Source of the DNA: Oceanimonas doudoroffii
GTDB taxonomy: Bacteria > Pseudomonadota > Gammaproteobacteria > Enterobacterales > Aeromonadaceae
Direction: 5' to 3'
Assembly (NCBI RefSeq): GCF_002242685.1
Contig: NZ_NBIM01000006.1
Coordinates: 1-64,000, forward strand
Length of the DNA: 64,000 bases
Position numbers and translations under genes: made by a program
The notes under the pieces: model-generated
Told to the model about the DNA's origin: nothing
Seen by the model: the letters and a program-made list of their open reading frames with translations, nothing else
Database searches by the model: none
Shown: positions 41,276-48,624 of the stretch, one piece after another
Position numbering within the stretch: position 1 is the stretch's first letter
How the letters are laid out: each line of letters opens with the position of its first letter

Positions 41276-42115
41276 ATGTCTATTCAAAAGAAAACTCTGG
41301 CTGTGATTGTTGCCGCTTCACTGGGAATTTCATTTGGTGCTGCCGCTAACGGTTATGGCTACGGCTATGGCTACGACAGCAAGAAAAAAGATCACGGTGA
41401 CATTACTAATAATCAAGGCCTGCAAGCTGTTAAAGGCGGTTACATCGATAAAAGTGATAACAGTGATAACAGCATCTACATCGATCATGATGTAAGCAAA
41501 TACTGGGTATGGTCGCCGGATAATGACGTTTACACCACCACTGTGAAAAAGAATTATCAGAGCAACTACAGCACCCAAAGTGGCTACGGTGGCTACACCA
41601 ATTCCAATGCGGGTGTATATGGTAATTCAGCCGACGCCAATGCTTACAACGGTGCTTACATGAATCAGCACAGCGGTAACCTGGCAGCTGGTCTTGGTCT
41701 TGGCCTCGGTCTGGGCGCAGGCGTAGGTAATGTGAGCCGTAACGATGGTGGTAATGGTGGTAATGGAGGCTATATCTGGGATCTGGGGCTGCTGACTCTG
41801 GGTATTCTGGATGTCAACAGCGCGGACGGTGGTGATGGTGGAGCCGGTGGTAACAGTGCCGGTATTGGTACTGGCCTGGGTGCTGGTATGGGTGCTGGTG
41901 CTGGTCTGGCAGTACTTACTCCGACTCAGAGCCTGACTCAAACTGCAGGTGCTAACGCTGCCGCTGCTGCCGCTTCTGTTTCCATGATTACTTCTGGTAA
42001 CAACAACCTGAGCAATATGGGGGCTGTTTATGGCATGGGCCAGCAGAACGCCATTTCTGGTCACGGCTCTGTGGGTAACCAGTCCATTAACGTGAACGGT
42101 AGTGCTCAGTTTTAA
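41276..42115 (+). CDS. Gly/Asn-rich secreted protein, putative major subunit of a C39-linked surface structure
   Basis: I do not recognise a named family. The 279-residue protein has a signal peptide (about residues 1-24, ending GAAA), then a GYGYGYGY stretch. The motif LQAVKGGY follows at 49-56 and a Tyr/Asn-rich middle with many YxNSN-like repeats. A very Gly-rich segment (about 135-215: GLGLGLGLGAG, GGNGGNGG, GGDGGAGG, GAGMGAGAG) precedes an Ala-rich tail with SGNNNLSNM and ends NGSAQF. The composition suits an exported, self-assembling (amyloid- or fibre-like) subunit. It leads a four-gene operon that includes a C39 peptidase. Its low-complexity Gly tracts, not homology, are the basis of this inference. 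Confidence 0.72.
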   Translation: MSIQKKTLAVIVAASLGISFGAAANGYGYGYGYDSKKKDHGDITNNQGLQAVKGGYIDKSDNSDNSIYIDHDVSKYWVWSPDNDVYTTTVKKNYQSNYSTQSGYGGYTNSNAGVYGNSADANAYNGAYMNQHSGNLAAGLGLGLGLGAGVGNVSRNDGGNGGNGGYIWDLGLLTLGILDVNSADGGDGGAGGNSAGIGTGLGAGMGAGAGLAVLTPTQSLTQTAGANAAAAAASVSMITSGNNNLSNMGAVYGMGQQNAISGHGSVGNQSINVNGSAQF

Positions 42116-42125
42116 CTGTTGAAGG

Positions 42126-42147
42126 TGCCGGCCCCGAGGGGTCGGCA
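42126..42147 (+). promoter_or_regulatory. intercistronic hairpin between major and minor secreted subunits
   Basis: TGCCGGCCCC and GGGGTCGGCA pair with one G-T wobble and a tiny loop, 11 bases after the stop of the first gene. No T-run follows (TATAAACC). Such a structure could protect or partly terminate the upstream transcript and so set a high ratio of first to second product. Confidence 0.6.
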
Positions 42148-42165
42148 TATAAACCGGAGGGAACC

Positions 42166-42483
42166 ATGAAAGGTTTAATGCTTGCAACGGTATTAATGGC
42201 TTCTTCGGTCTACGCCAATACCACACTTGATCAGCTCTCCATAATAGAAGAGCAAGATCTGAATGATAAAAGAGGCATGTATCTGGTTAATGATGATCAG
42301 GACAATACTACCTCACAGGCTGGTGCGGTATTTGGTAAAGTAGAGAAGAGTATAACTGGATATAACAATATTGCATCCGGCTCTTTTGCGGGTGCCCATG
42401 GCGTCATGATGGTCAATATGAACTCAGGGAACAATAATGTTACCAACATGAACACTAACGTGAACATTATTTCGGCTAAATGA
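42166..42483 (+). CDS. small secreted protein, putative minor subunit related to the preceding gene
   Basis: The 105-residue protein is unrecognised by family. It has a signal peptide (about residues 1-17, ending VYA), a stretch LSIIEEQDLNDKRGMY (24-39) that resembles a double-glycine leader, and a C-terminal region GVMMVNMNSGNNNVTNMNTNVNI. The SGNNN-[LV]-[ST]-NM element is shared with the product of the gene before it, and both proteins are Ala/Asn-rich, so they look like major and minor subunits of one structure. A CGGAGGG Shine-Dalgarno precedes the ATG. The C39 peptidase begins one base after its stop. Confidence 0.7.
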   Translation: MKGLMLATVLMASSVYANTTLDQLSIIEEQDLNDKRGMYLVNDDQDNTTSQAGAVFGKVEKSITGYNNIASGSFAGAHGVMMVNMNSGNNNVTNMNTNVNIISAK

Positions 42484-42484
42484 C

Positions 42485-43159
42485 ATGAAAAAGTTACTAT
42501 GGATAGTTGCTTTTATTCCGGCTGTGAGTTTGGCAATTAACCTGCCTGGTGCCGGAGGGAGCCGGTTAAGGATTCCGGTGCAATCTTTTTCTGATATAAA
42601 ATTTGGGGAGGTTGTAAAGCAAAAATATGATTTTAGCTGCGGATCTGCGGCACTTGCATCTCTTCTGAGTCATCACTATAACACCCCGATGACTGAAGAA
42701 GTGATTTTTGAAGAAATGTTCAGGTATGGTGATAAGTCCATAATTGAAAAGCAAGGATTTTCCATGCTTGACATGAAAAATTTTTTGACTAGGAGAGGTT
42801 TTAAATCAGACGGCTTTAAAGTTGATGTAAATAAGCTCAGAGAGCTTGCCATGCCATCAATTGCACTGGTTAACTATAATGGTTATAACCACTTTGTGGT
42901 TGTTAAAGGCGTTCAGGATGGCAAGGTGCTGATCGGAGACCCTTCGCTCGGGCTACACGTTATCAATGTGGATGAGTTTGATAAAGCCAGTAACGGAGTG
43001 TTTTTATTTATTAGAGACAATGTTGAGCTGGCCAAGGCGAGCTTTAATCAGCGTGAAGACTGGGAGCACTCGGTGGCTGATGCGCCGACCAGAACTGCAC
43101 TCATGCAGCGACTTCCACACCTAACTGATTTGATGTTGCCATCTGAGTACGATTATTGA
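42485..43159 (+). CDS. secreted C39 family cysteine peptidase
   Basis: The 224-residue protein has a signal peptide (about residues 1-17) and a free-standing C39 domain with no ABC transporter part. The oxyanion Gln46 and nucleophile Cys52 are in VKQKYDFSCGSAALASLL; His136 is in YNHFVVVKG and Asp152 in IGDPSLGLHVI, so the catalytic set is complete. Stand-alone periplasmic C39 proteins occur in functional-amyloid operons (FapD). Probable targets are the neighbouring small proteins that carry a common RGG-like motif. No Shine-Dalgarno is visible, and the start follows one base behind the previous stop, suggesting coupled translation. It is A+T-rich. Confidence 0.87.
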   Translation: MKKLLWIVAFIPAVSLAINLPGAGGSRLRIPVQSFSDIKFGEVVKQKYDFSCGSAALASLLSHHYNTPMTEEVIFEEMFRYGDKSIIEKQGFSMLDMKNFLTRRGFKSDGFKVDVNKLRELAMPSIALVNYNGYNHFVVVKGVQDGKVLIGDPSLGLHVINVDEFDKASNGVFLFIRDNVELAKASFNQREDWEHSVADAPTRTALMQRLPHLTDLMLPSEYDY

Positions 43160-43174
43160 TGGAGGTATGCCGTT

Positions 43175-43618
43175 ATGAAATGGGTGGTGGTAGCACTGGC
43201 GCTGACTGCTTCCGCAGAGGCTTTTAATAACGAAACGGCTGTATTTAGCAGCATGTCGGCGCTGCAGGAAAGTGTATTGGAGCAGCAGCGAGGAGGCTTT
43301 TTTACCGCTGACACACATTATTCCATTGGTCTCAGTATGAAGGTAATGATAAACAATCGGCTTGCTTTTAATAGCAATCTTTATGGACTTTTAAATGGCC
43401 AGGCAAACAAGGAGCTGATTGATGTCACTGGTGTGAGTATTACTCCGGTTTTGGATGCAGGGAAAGTAGGCCTTATTCTCAAGAGCTCAGCCAGCAATAT
43501 AAAAACCAATGCGACTCTTGACGTGAACATTAAATCACCTGTTAACTATCATAGTTATAAAGCACAACGAAATGTAGAGTCCAGAATTAGGGCGGCTACC
43601 AGAAGGCTTGGCTATTAA
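43175..43618 (+). CDS. small secreted protein with RGGF motif
   Basis: The 147-residue protein has a signal peptide (about residues 1-16, ending AEA) followed by LQESVLEQQRGGF (30-42), a near-perfect double-glycine-type leader ending. The mature part (FFTADTHYSIGLSMKVMINNRLAF onward) has alternating hydrophobic/polar residues suggestive of beta structure. Small exported proteins with an RGGF-like motif and a beta-rich core are familiar beside C39 peptidases, but I cannot name this family with certainty. GGAGG precedes the ATG by nine bases. It closes the first operon before a terminator. Confidence 0.75.
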   Translation: MKWVVVALALTASAEAFNNETAVFSSMSALQESVLEQQRGGFFTADTHYSIGLSMKVMINNRLAFNSNLYGLLNGQANKELIDVTGVSITPVLDAGKVGLILKSSASNIKTNATLDVNIKSPVNYHSYKAQRNVESRIRAATRRLGY

Positions 43619-43648
43619 CAGGCTTTGGTAGAGTTTATTAAGTGGCAG

Positions 43649-43683
43649 CCTGGTGAAATGCATAATTTTGCCAGGTTTTCTTT
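43649..43683 (+). terminator. terminator of the secreted-protein operon
   Basis: CCTGGTGAAAT and ATTTTGCCAGG pair with two wobbles around GCATA and are followed by TTTTCTTT, 30 bases after the RGGF gene. It separates the operon from the regulator gene. Confidence 0.75.
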
Positions 43684-43836
43684 GCTGTGAAAAATAGGTG
43701 TCAGATTGAGGGGAGTTATCATTAAAAAGTAAGTTCAATCAATGCCTTATACTTTTTTGGGGGCGATGGGTGACACTGAGTGTGGTTTATGAACTATATT
43801 TTTTCAATCATAGGATGATGATTGTGGTGATAGTTC

Positions 43837-45084
43837 ATGATCTTGGAAAGGGAGATTTTGCTGCTTCAGTGCTCCAGTTGCATGGCGAGTGTGAAGTCAC
43901 TAAGCGATCAGTCTAATTACTGGTCAATCATCAGGTATACCAACCTTGAGTCGGCATCGGCATACCTCGACAGCAGTGATACAACGGTGGCCTTGCTGGA
44001 TTGTGTAGGAGAAGCGGAGCCCTCATCAGCCCTTAAATGTTTCATGACGAGATACAGCGGTATCTGCTGGGTTGCCTTGTTGTCCAAGGAGCAGCTGTCC
44101 CAGAAGGAATGGAGCATATTTGTTGTAACATATTGTTACGATTATCATACCGTGCCTGTACATGATGATCGTTTATTAGTCACTCTTGGCCGTGCCTATG
44201 GCATGAATGAATTAAGAAATATGTTGTGCTTACCCTTTCAGAAGGGGGAGGTCATTGGCAAAAGCGATGGTTTTAGAGAGTCCTTGAGCAAGCTGTATGC
44301 TTGTGAGAGTAAATGCTTAACTCTGTCAGGTGAGGCCGGCGTCGGCAAACGATTTCTCGCCGGACGCTGGGCGGACTTGCATAATATATCGTTACTCGAT
44401 TTCTCCAGCCTGAGTTCAAGTTTTTCTAATGCTAAAATCACCCAGCAGCTTTCATTTTTAAAGAACAAGTCAAATAACGTGTGTGTTTTTATTCAGGATG
44501 TTGTTGAACTGCCTGAAGAAGTTCAGTCAAGTATATGTTCCTTGTTATCCATGAATGTGGAAGGGTGTCACTTTGTCTTCAGTTGCAGCATGGACTCTGA
44601 AGGCCTGAACGGGTGTTCATCAATCACTCCAGAGTTGCTTTCATATCTAAAGCAGGAGTGGATATCAATACCTTCTCTTCGGGCAAGAGGACAGGATAGT
44701 GTACTTTTGGCAAGGGTGTTTTTGCAAAGAACAACACGTAAATGGAATAAAAATATTCTAGGATTTTCCGCCGGTGCGGAAAAGACTATTCTTGACTACA
44801 GCTGGCCGGGAAATATTTCAGAGTTAAATGATAGGGTGATGGTTGGAGTCTCACGTTGTGAAAGTGACTACCTGGAAGCATCCATGATGGGACTGAGCGA
44901 TAATTTTGTCACTGAAGTTCATCATGATCTAAGCTTGAAAAAGGCAAGGGAAAAGGCCGAAGCATACGCAATCAAGCGTGTACTGGATATGGTGCCTGGT
45001 AGAACCGGGAGAGCAGCCGAGTTGTTGTGTATATCCAAGTCATCGTTACACAGGTTGATAGCAAGATATGGAATAAGGAGATAG
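43837..45084 (+). CDS. divergent enhancer-binding-protein-like regulator (VpsR-like) lacking GAFTGA
   Basis: The 415-residue protein has an N-terminal receiver-like domain of about 125 residues with no recognised phosphoacceptor pattern. The AAA+ domain has Walker A GEAGVGKR (165-172), degenerate Walker B VCVFIQDV (215-222), LRARGQDSVLLARVFL and SWPGNISELNDRV. The Fis-type HTH at the C-terminus is GRAAELLCISKSSLHRLIARYGI. The GAFTGA loop that contacts sigma54 and its spacing are missing, only about 43 residues separating Walker A from B. VpsR-like proteins that lack this loop act with sigma70, so a sigma54-independent regulator is likely. It is only two bases from the outer-membrane gene. The start is tentative. 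Confidence 0.82.
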   Translation: MILEREILLLQCSSCMASVKSLSDQSNYWSIIRYTNLESASAYLDSSDTTVALLDCVGEAEPSSALKCFMTRYSGICWVALLSKEQLSQKEWSIFVVTYCYDYHTVPVHDDRLLVTLGRAYGMNELRNMLCLPFQKGEVIGKSDGFRESLSKLYACESKCLTLSGEAGVGKRFLAGRWADLHNISLLDFSSLSSSFSNAKITQQLSFLKNKSNNVCVFIQDVVELPEEVQSSICSLLSMNVEGCHFVFSCSMDSEGLNGCSSITPELLSYLKQEWISIPSLRARGQDSVLLARVFLQRTTRKWNKNILGFSAGAEKTILDYSWPGNISELNDRVMVGVSRCESDYLEASMMGLSDNFVTEVHHDLSLKKAREKAEAYAIKRVLDMVPGRTGRAAELLCISKSSLHRLIARYGIRR

Positions 45085-45086
45085 TT

Positions 45087-46070
45087 ATGAAAAAAGGGAT
45101 ATTTTTCACTGGCTTGCTATTCTCGCTGGCTATACCTGTCCATGCCCAAGACAAGCAGGTGGTTGATTCCATCGCCAACACCCTTGAAACCCGTGGCTTG
45201 TTGACTCCCAAGGGAACGTTTGAAATAGAGCCTGCCGTTAGTTATTCGCAAAACACCTCTAACCGTATTTCCATACTGGGATTTACCCAAGTGCCAGCAT
45301 TTCTGGTGGGCATTATCGAGCTGGAAGATGCCGATCAGGCAACCTTCACAACAAGCCTGGCGGCCCGCTATGGTCTTACAGAAAGAATTGAACTGGAACT
45401 GAGGGTTCCCTGGGTTTATCGATACGACACGTTTCGCAAGCGTGTGGGCAATGGACAGGCTTCAGAGGCACCCAGAACCTTCACTTCGAAAGGGGGAGCA
45501 TTGGGTGATATTGAAGGTGCTATTCGTTACCAATTTAACCTGGAGTCTGCTCCCTTTTGGATCGGTGGGGTGAGGATTAAATCAGATACAGGCGAGTCAC
45601 CTTTTGATAATGAACTTGACGAAAATGATATCTTCAGAGACCCGCCCACCGGTTCCGGTACCTGGTCAATTGAACCTAGCATGACACTGATTTATCCAAC
45701 AGATCCTGCGGTGCTCTTTGGTACTGCAGGTTATAGCTGGAACCTGGGAGATGATGCGGGAAGAGACCTCGATGATGACGGGGAAGCAAACGATAAATTT
45801 AACCTGGGCAACAGTTTCTTTCTGGGTATGGGCATGGGTTTTGCGGTCAATAATCGTCTTTCATTCAGCTTGGGGGTGAATCACAGGACCGTATTTAAAC
45901 CCAGCATTAACGGCCGCAAAGTGGGCGAGGTATTGCAGCTGGACAGTCTGTCCACCGGTTTCTCCCTGGCTCTGACCGAGAAATCTTCACTCAATTTGAA
46001 TCTGCAGGCGGGCCTGACCGAGGACGCACCGGATGTGGAAGTGTCCTTCAGTCTGCCGATCACCTTCTGA
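45087..46070 (+). CDS. outer-membrane beta-barrel protein of the secreted-protein cluster
   Basis: The 327-residue protein has a signal peptide (residues 1-20, ending VHA), then an N-terminal LETRGLLTPKGTFEIEPAVSYSQNTSNRISILGF segment. Alternating amphipathic strands follow, and it ends SFSLPITF with the C-terminal Phe used for Bam insertion. A loop DDAGRDLDDDGEANDKFN has a calcium-binding-like acidic repeat. It resembles proteins annotated simply as transporters and could be the outer-membrane exit or anchor for the cluster, like FapF in role but not clearly in sequence. The start is set by AAGGAG seven bases before the ATG, giving a two-base gap from the regulator. Confidence 0.82.
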   Translation: MKKGIFFTGLLFSLAIPVHAQDKQVVDSIANTLETRGLLTPKGTFEIEPAVSYSQNTSNRISILGFTQVPAFLVGIIELEDADQATFTTSLAARYGLTERIELELRVPWVYRYDTFRKRVGNGQASEAPRTFTSKGGALGDIEGAIRYQFNLESAPFWIGGVRIKSDTGESPFDNELDENDIFRDPPTGSGTWSIEPSMTLIYPTDPAVLFGTAGYSWNLGDDAGRDLDDDGEANDKFNLGNSFFLGMGMGFAVNNRLSFSLGVNHRTVFKPSINGRKVGEVLQLDSLSTGFSLALTEKSSLNLNLQAGLTEDAPDVEVSFSLPITF

Positions 46071-46091
46071 TGACGTCCATTCGACACATTA

Positions 46092-46115
46092 AAAAGGCCG
46101 CATTTGCGGCCTTTT
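46092..46115. terminator. bidirectional terminator between the cluster and tsdA
   Basis: AAAAGGCCGC-ATTT-GCGGCCTTTT is a perfect ten-bp stem with flanking T-runs, 20 bases after the beta-barrel gene. It marks the right edge of the A+T-rich cluster. Confidence 0.92.
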
Positions 46116-46133
46116 ATTACTCCGAGCCTGTTA

Positions 46134-47201
46134 TTACGGTTTGTTCGGATGGTTCGGGTGACTGGCGGTGCCCAGCACGCTGCCGTTGACTTCCTTGCCG
46201 TACTGGCTGAATCCACCGTGATATTTCTTGACGGTCTCTTCCAGTGAACCGTGGTTACGTGGATCCTGCGGACGCTCGTGGGAGTCGAGGAACATGGCCA
46301 CATCCCAGGCCTGCTGATCGGTCAGCTTGCCCGGCTGTCCCAGGGGCATGTTCTGCTTGATGAAGTAGGCGGCGGTGTTTACCCGTTGCATGCCCGCGCC
46401 CCAGTTGTAGGTGTCCGGCCCCCACAGTGGCGGGAACACGTAGCGGTCATTAACCTGCCGGCCTTCCCCGCTGGCCCCGTGACACACGGCGCATTCCTGT
46501 TCATAGACCTGCTTGCCGCGGGCAAAAGCGGGAGGCAGTTCCGGCTCGGCCAGCTTGGGGTAGCCTCGGCCCGGGGTCTTGGGTTCGGTGCTGCCGCCTG
46601 CATCCAGATAGGCCTGCATAAAGGGGAAGTCGTCGCGCTTGCCGCCCTTGAGTAACTCTTCGTCGCTGGGAATAGCCATTTCGGCCGGATCAAACTGCTC
46701 CCCGGTCAGGGTGCCCTGGGCCAGCCAGTAGGCGTAGGCGGAGAGATCCACCAGCACAGGATTCATATGCTCGGGCGGCGTACCGTTCATGGAATAAAGG
46801 AAGCAACCCTGAATGCGTTCCTCATAGCTGTTGATGCGGTCGTTCTTCTTGCGATAGGCTGGATAACTCATATAGGCGGCCCACAGCGGCGCGGCGTTTT
46901 CCTTTTTGCCACCATCCATATGGCAATTAACGCAGTTCAGGCCGTTGCCCACAAACTCCGGTGACATGGACTGGGAGTTAACAAAGTAGTTGTAACCCCG
47001 AACCACCTTTTCACCAAACTCACCGTCGGGCAGTTTGTCCCAGCCCGGAGGGGAAGGGTATGTCCCGGCGGCCTTCCCCACCGGCAGTTCTTCCTGAATG
47101 GCCAGTTTCTCAAGGTGCGCGGCCTGAGCGGTGTCCTGGGCATGGGCCAGGCCGGTAACGGCCAGAGACAGGCCAAGCGTCATGGCGGAAATTCTGAACA
47201 T
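46134..47201 (-). CDS. tsdA: thiosulfate dehydrogenase TsdA (diheme cytochrome c)
   Basis: TsdA oxidises thiosulfate to tetrathionate or runs in reverse in the periplasm. The 355-residue product has a signal peptide (MFRISAMTLGLSLAVTGLAHA), heme 1 CVNCH at residues 90-94 and heme 2 CAVCH at 237-241. IQGCFLYSMNG at Cys133 matches the position of the unusual Cys ligand of heme 1 in known TsdA. GGAGG within the preceding gene's end lies eight bases before the start. It is co-transcribed behind tsdB, which begins the operon. Confidence 0.9.
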   Translation of the reverse strand: MFRISAMTLGLSLAVTGLAHAQDTAQAAHLEKLAIQEELPVGKAAGTYPSPPGWDKLPDGEFGEKVVRGYNYFVNSQSMSPEFVGNGLNCVNCHMDGGKKENAAPLWAAYMSYPAYRKKNDRINSYEERIQGCFLYSMNGTPPEHMNPVLVDLSAYAYWLAQGTLTGEQFDPAEMAIPSDEELLKGGKRDDFPFMQAYLDAGGSTEPKTPGRGYPKLAEPELPPAFARGKQVYEQECAVCHGASGEGRQVNDRYVFPPLWGPDTYNWGAGMQRVNTAAYFIKQNMPLGQPGKLTDQQAWDVAMFLDSHERPQDPRNHGSLEETVKKYHGGFSQYGKEVNGSVLGTASHPNHPNKP

Positions 47202-47202
47202 G

Positions 47203-47817
47203 TTACTGGCCTCCCAGGCTGGCGAAGTAGCTGGCGACGGCGGAAATGTCTTCCGCACTCAGACGTTTGGCGATGGGCGCCATCAAGCCGTGAGTATCGG
47301 GGGCTCGGCTACCGCTTTGCCAGGCCTTGAGCTGCCCCTCAATGTAATCGGCGTGCTGGCCGGCCAGGCGGGGAAAGGCCTCGCCCGCGCCCACGCCTTC
47401 CGGGCCATGACAGGAGACGCAACTGGGAATGTCTCGCTGCCAGTCCCCCTGGTAGGCCAGCCTTTCGCCGGTGGCCATGTTCTGGGGGGCAGGTTTTTCG
47501 CCCCTGAAGGCCGGACGCTCTGGCAGGCTCACCGGCAGGCTGGCAAACCACTGGCTCACCGCTTCAACACCGGCATCGTCCAGCATCATGGCCATGGGCT
47601 TCATGATGGCGTTGTCGCGCGCGCCGCTCTGAAAATGGCGCAGTTGTTCGGCCAGATAGGGCACCGGCATGCCGGCAATGGATGGGGCCAGGTTGGCCAT
47701 GCCCAGGCCGCTGGCTTGGTGGCAGCTGATGCACACGGCCGCCTGTGGTGGCATTTCCGCCAGCGCCGGGGCGGCGGTAGCGCTCAGCAAGGCTCCCAGT
47801 AGTATGGTTTTGGTCAT
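47203..47817 (-). CDS. tsdB: diheme cytochrome c TsdB, electron partner of TsdA
   Basis: The 204-residue periplasmic protein has a signal peptide (MTKTILLGALLSATAAPALA) and two heme sites, CISCH at residues 29-33 and CVSCH at 133-137, in a duplicated c4-like fold. TsdB is the known electron acceptor of TsdA and is often encoded directly upstream, as here with one base between them. A c4-type cytochrome for a different oxidase would be the alternative, but the gene pairing makes TsdB most likely. Confidence 0.87.
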   Translation of the reverse strand: MTKTILLGALLSATAAPALAEMPPQAAVCISCHQASGLGMANLAPSIAGMPVPYLAEQLRHFQSGARDNAIMKPMAMMLDDAGVEAVSQWFASLPVSLPERPAFRGEKPAPQNMATGERLAYQGDWQRDIPSCVSCHGPEGVGAGEAFPRLAGQHADYIEGQLKAWQSGSRAPDTHGLMAPIAKRLSAEDISAVASYFASLGGQ

Positions 47818-47949
47818 TTGTTATTATCCTCGTCTGGAGGTCGTGTTACTGGGAGCTCATTTTAGAACTCGACGCCAGAGCCAGATATACGTATTTCCCA
47901 CATAAAAAGCAGGTGTTTTATTGTTTTTTAAAGAAAAAACAACAAGGTC

Positions 47950-48471
47950 TCATCCATTCGAGTCGTTCGCCTCATGCCCCTGGCTCTGATCCCGCCAGAG
48001 CAGCCACAAACGAGTATCCAATTCCAGCTGGTGATAATCAGGTTCCATGTGGAAACACAGCTGATAGAAGGCCTTGTTGTGCTCCTTCTCGCGAAAATGG
48101 GCCAGTTCATGCACCACTATCATGCGCAGGAATTCCGGTGGCCCTTCGCGAAACAGGGCTGCCACCGTGATGCTGTTGCGGGTTTTCAGCTTGCTGCCTT
48201 GCAGGTGGGCCTGGTAGGTGTGTAGCCCCAGTGCCTGTTTCACCACATTGAGCTTGCTGTCGTAGCGCACCTGGCTGAGCGGCGCCGCTTTTTTCAGGTA
48301 GCGACTTTTCAGCCCGCTCACATAATCGTACAGGGCTTTGTCGTTCTGCACCGCGTGCGGCTTGGGGTATTTGCGCTGCAGGTAGAGGCCGAGACGGCCA
48401 CTGGCCAACAGCTCTGCGGCCTGCTGTTGCAGGGACGCCGGATAACCGGCCAGATAATTCGGAACGATCAA
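47950..48471 (-). CDS. YgjP-like metal-dependent hydrolase (M48-type, DUF45)
   Basis: This 173-residue protein has a zinc-peptidase motif HELAHFREKEHNKAFY, with HELAH at residues 121-125 and a third His at 131. LYLQRKYPKPHAVQNDKALYDYVSGLKSRYLKKAAPLSQVRYDSKL lies in the N-terminal part. It matches the YgjP/DUF45 type of small, signal-peptide-free metallopeptidase; the substrate is not known. It is between tsdBA and the MocR gene. Confidence 0.82.
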   Translation of the reverse strand: MIVPNYLAGYPASLQQQAAELLASGRLGLYLQRKYPKPHAVQNDKALYDYVSGLKSRYLKKAAPLSQVRYDSKLNVVKQALGLHTYQAHLQGSKLKTRNSITVAALFREGPPEFLRMIVVHELAHFREKEHNKAFYQLCFHMEPDYHQLELDTRLWLLWRDQSQGHEANDSNG

Positions 48472-48624
48472 GGCAATCTCCGTACCAAATAACCATCATT
48501 ATATGACGAAGCCGCCCGTGCGCGCAGCGGGAACGCGCTTGCCATCGCGGAGCATCCTCGCTTTACTGGCAGACAATCAAGACACTTGTTGCAGTATTGA
48601 CTCCATTGTATGGGGAATATGATC

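Noticed and set aside
41276..42115. A classical curli (CsgA) subunit
   Set aside because: No regular curlin repeats (Sx5QxGx2NxAx3Q) and no csgEFG-type genes are present.
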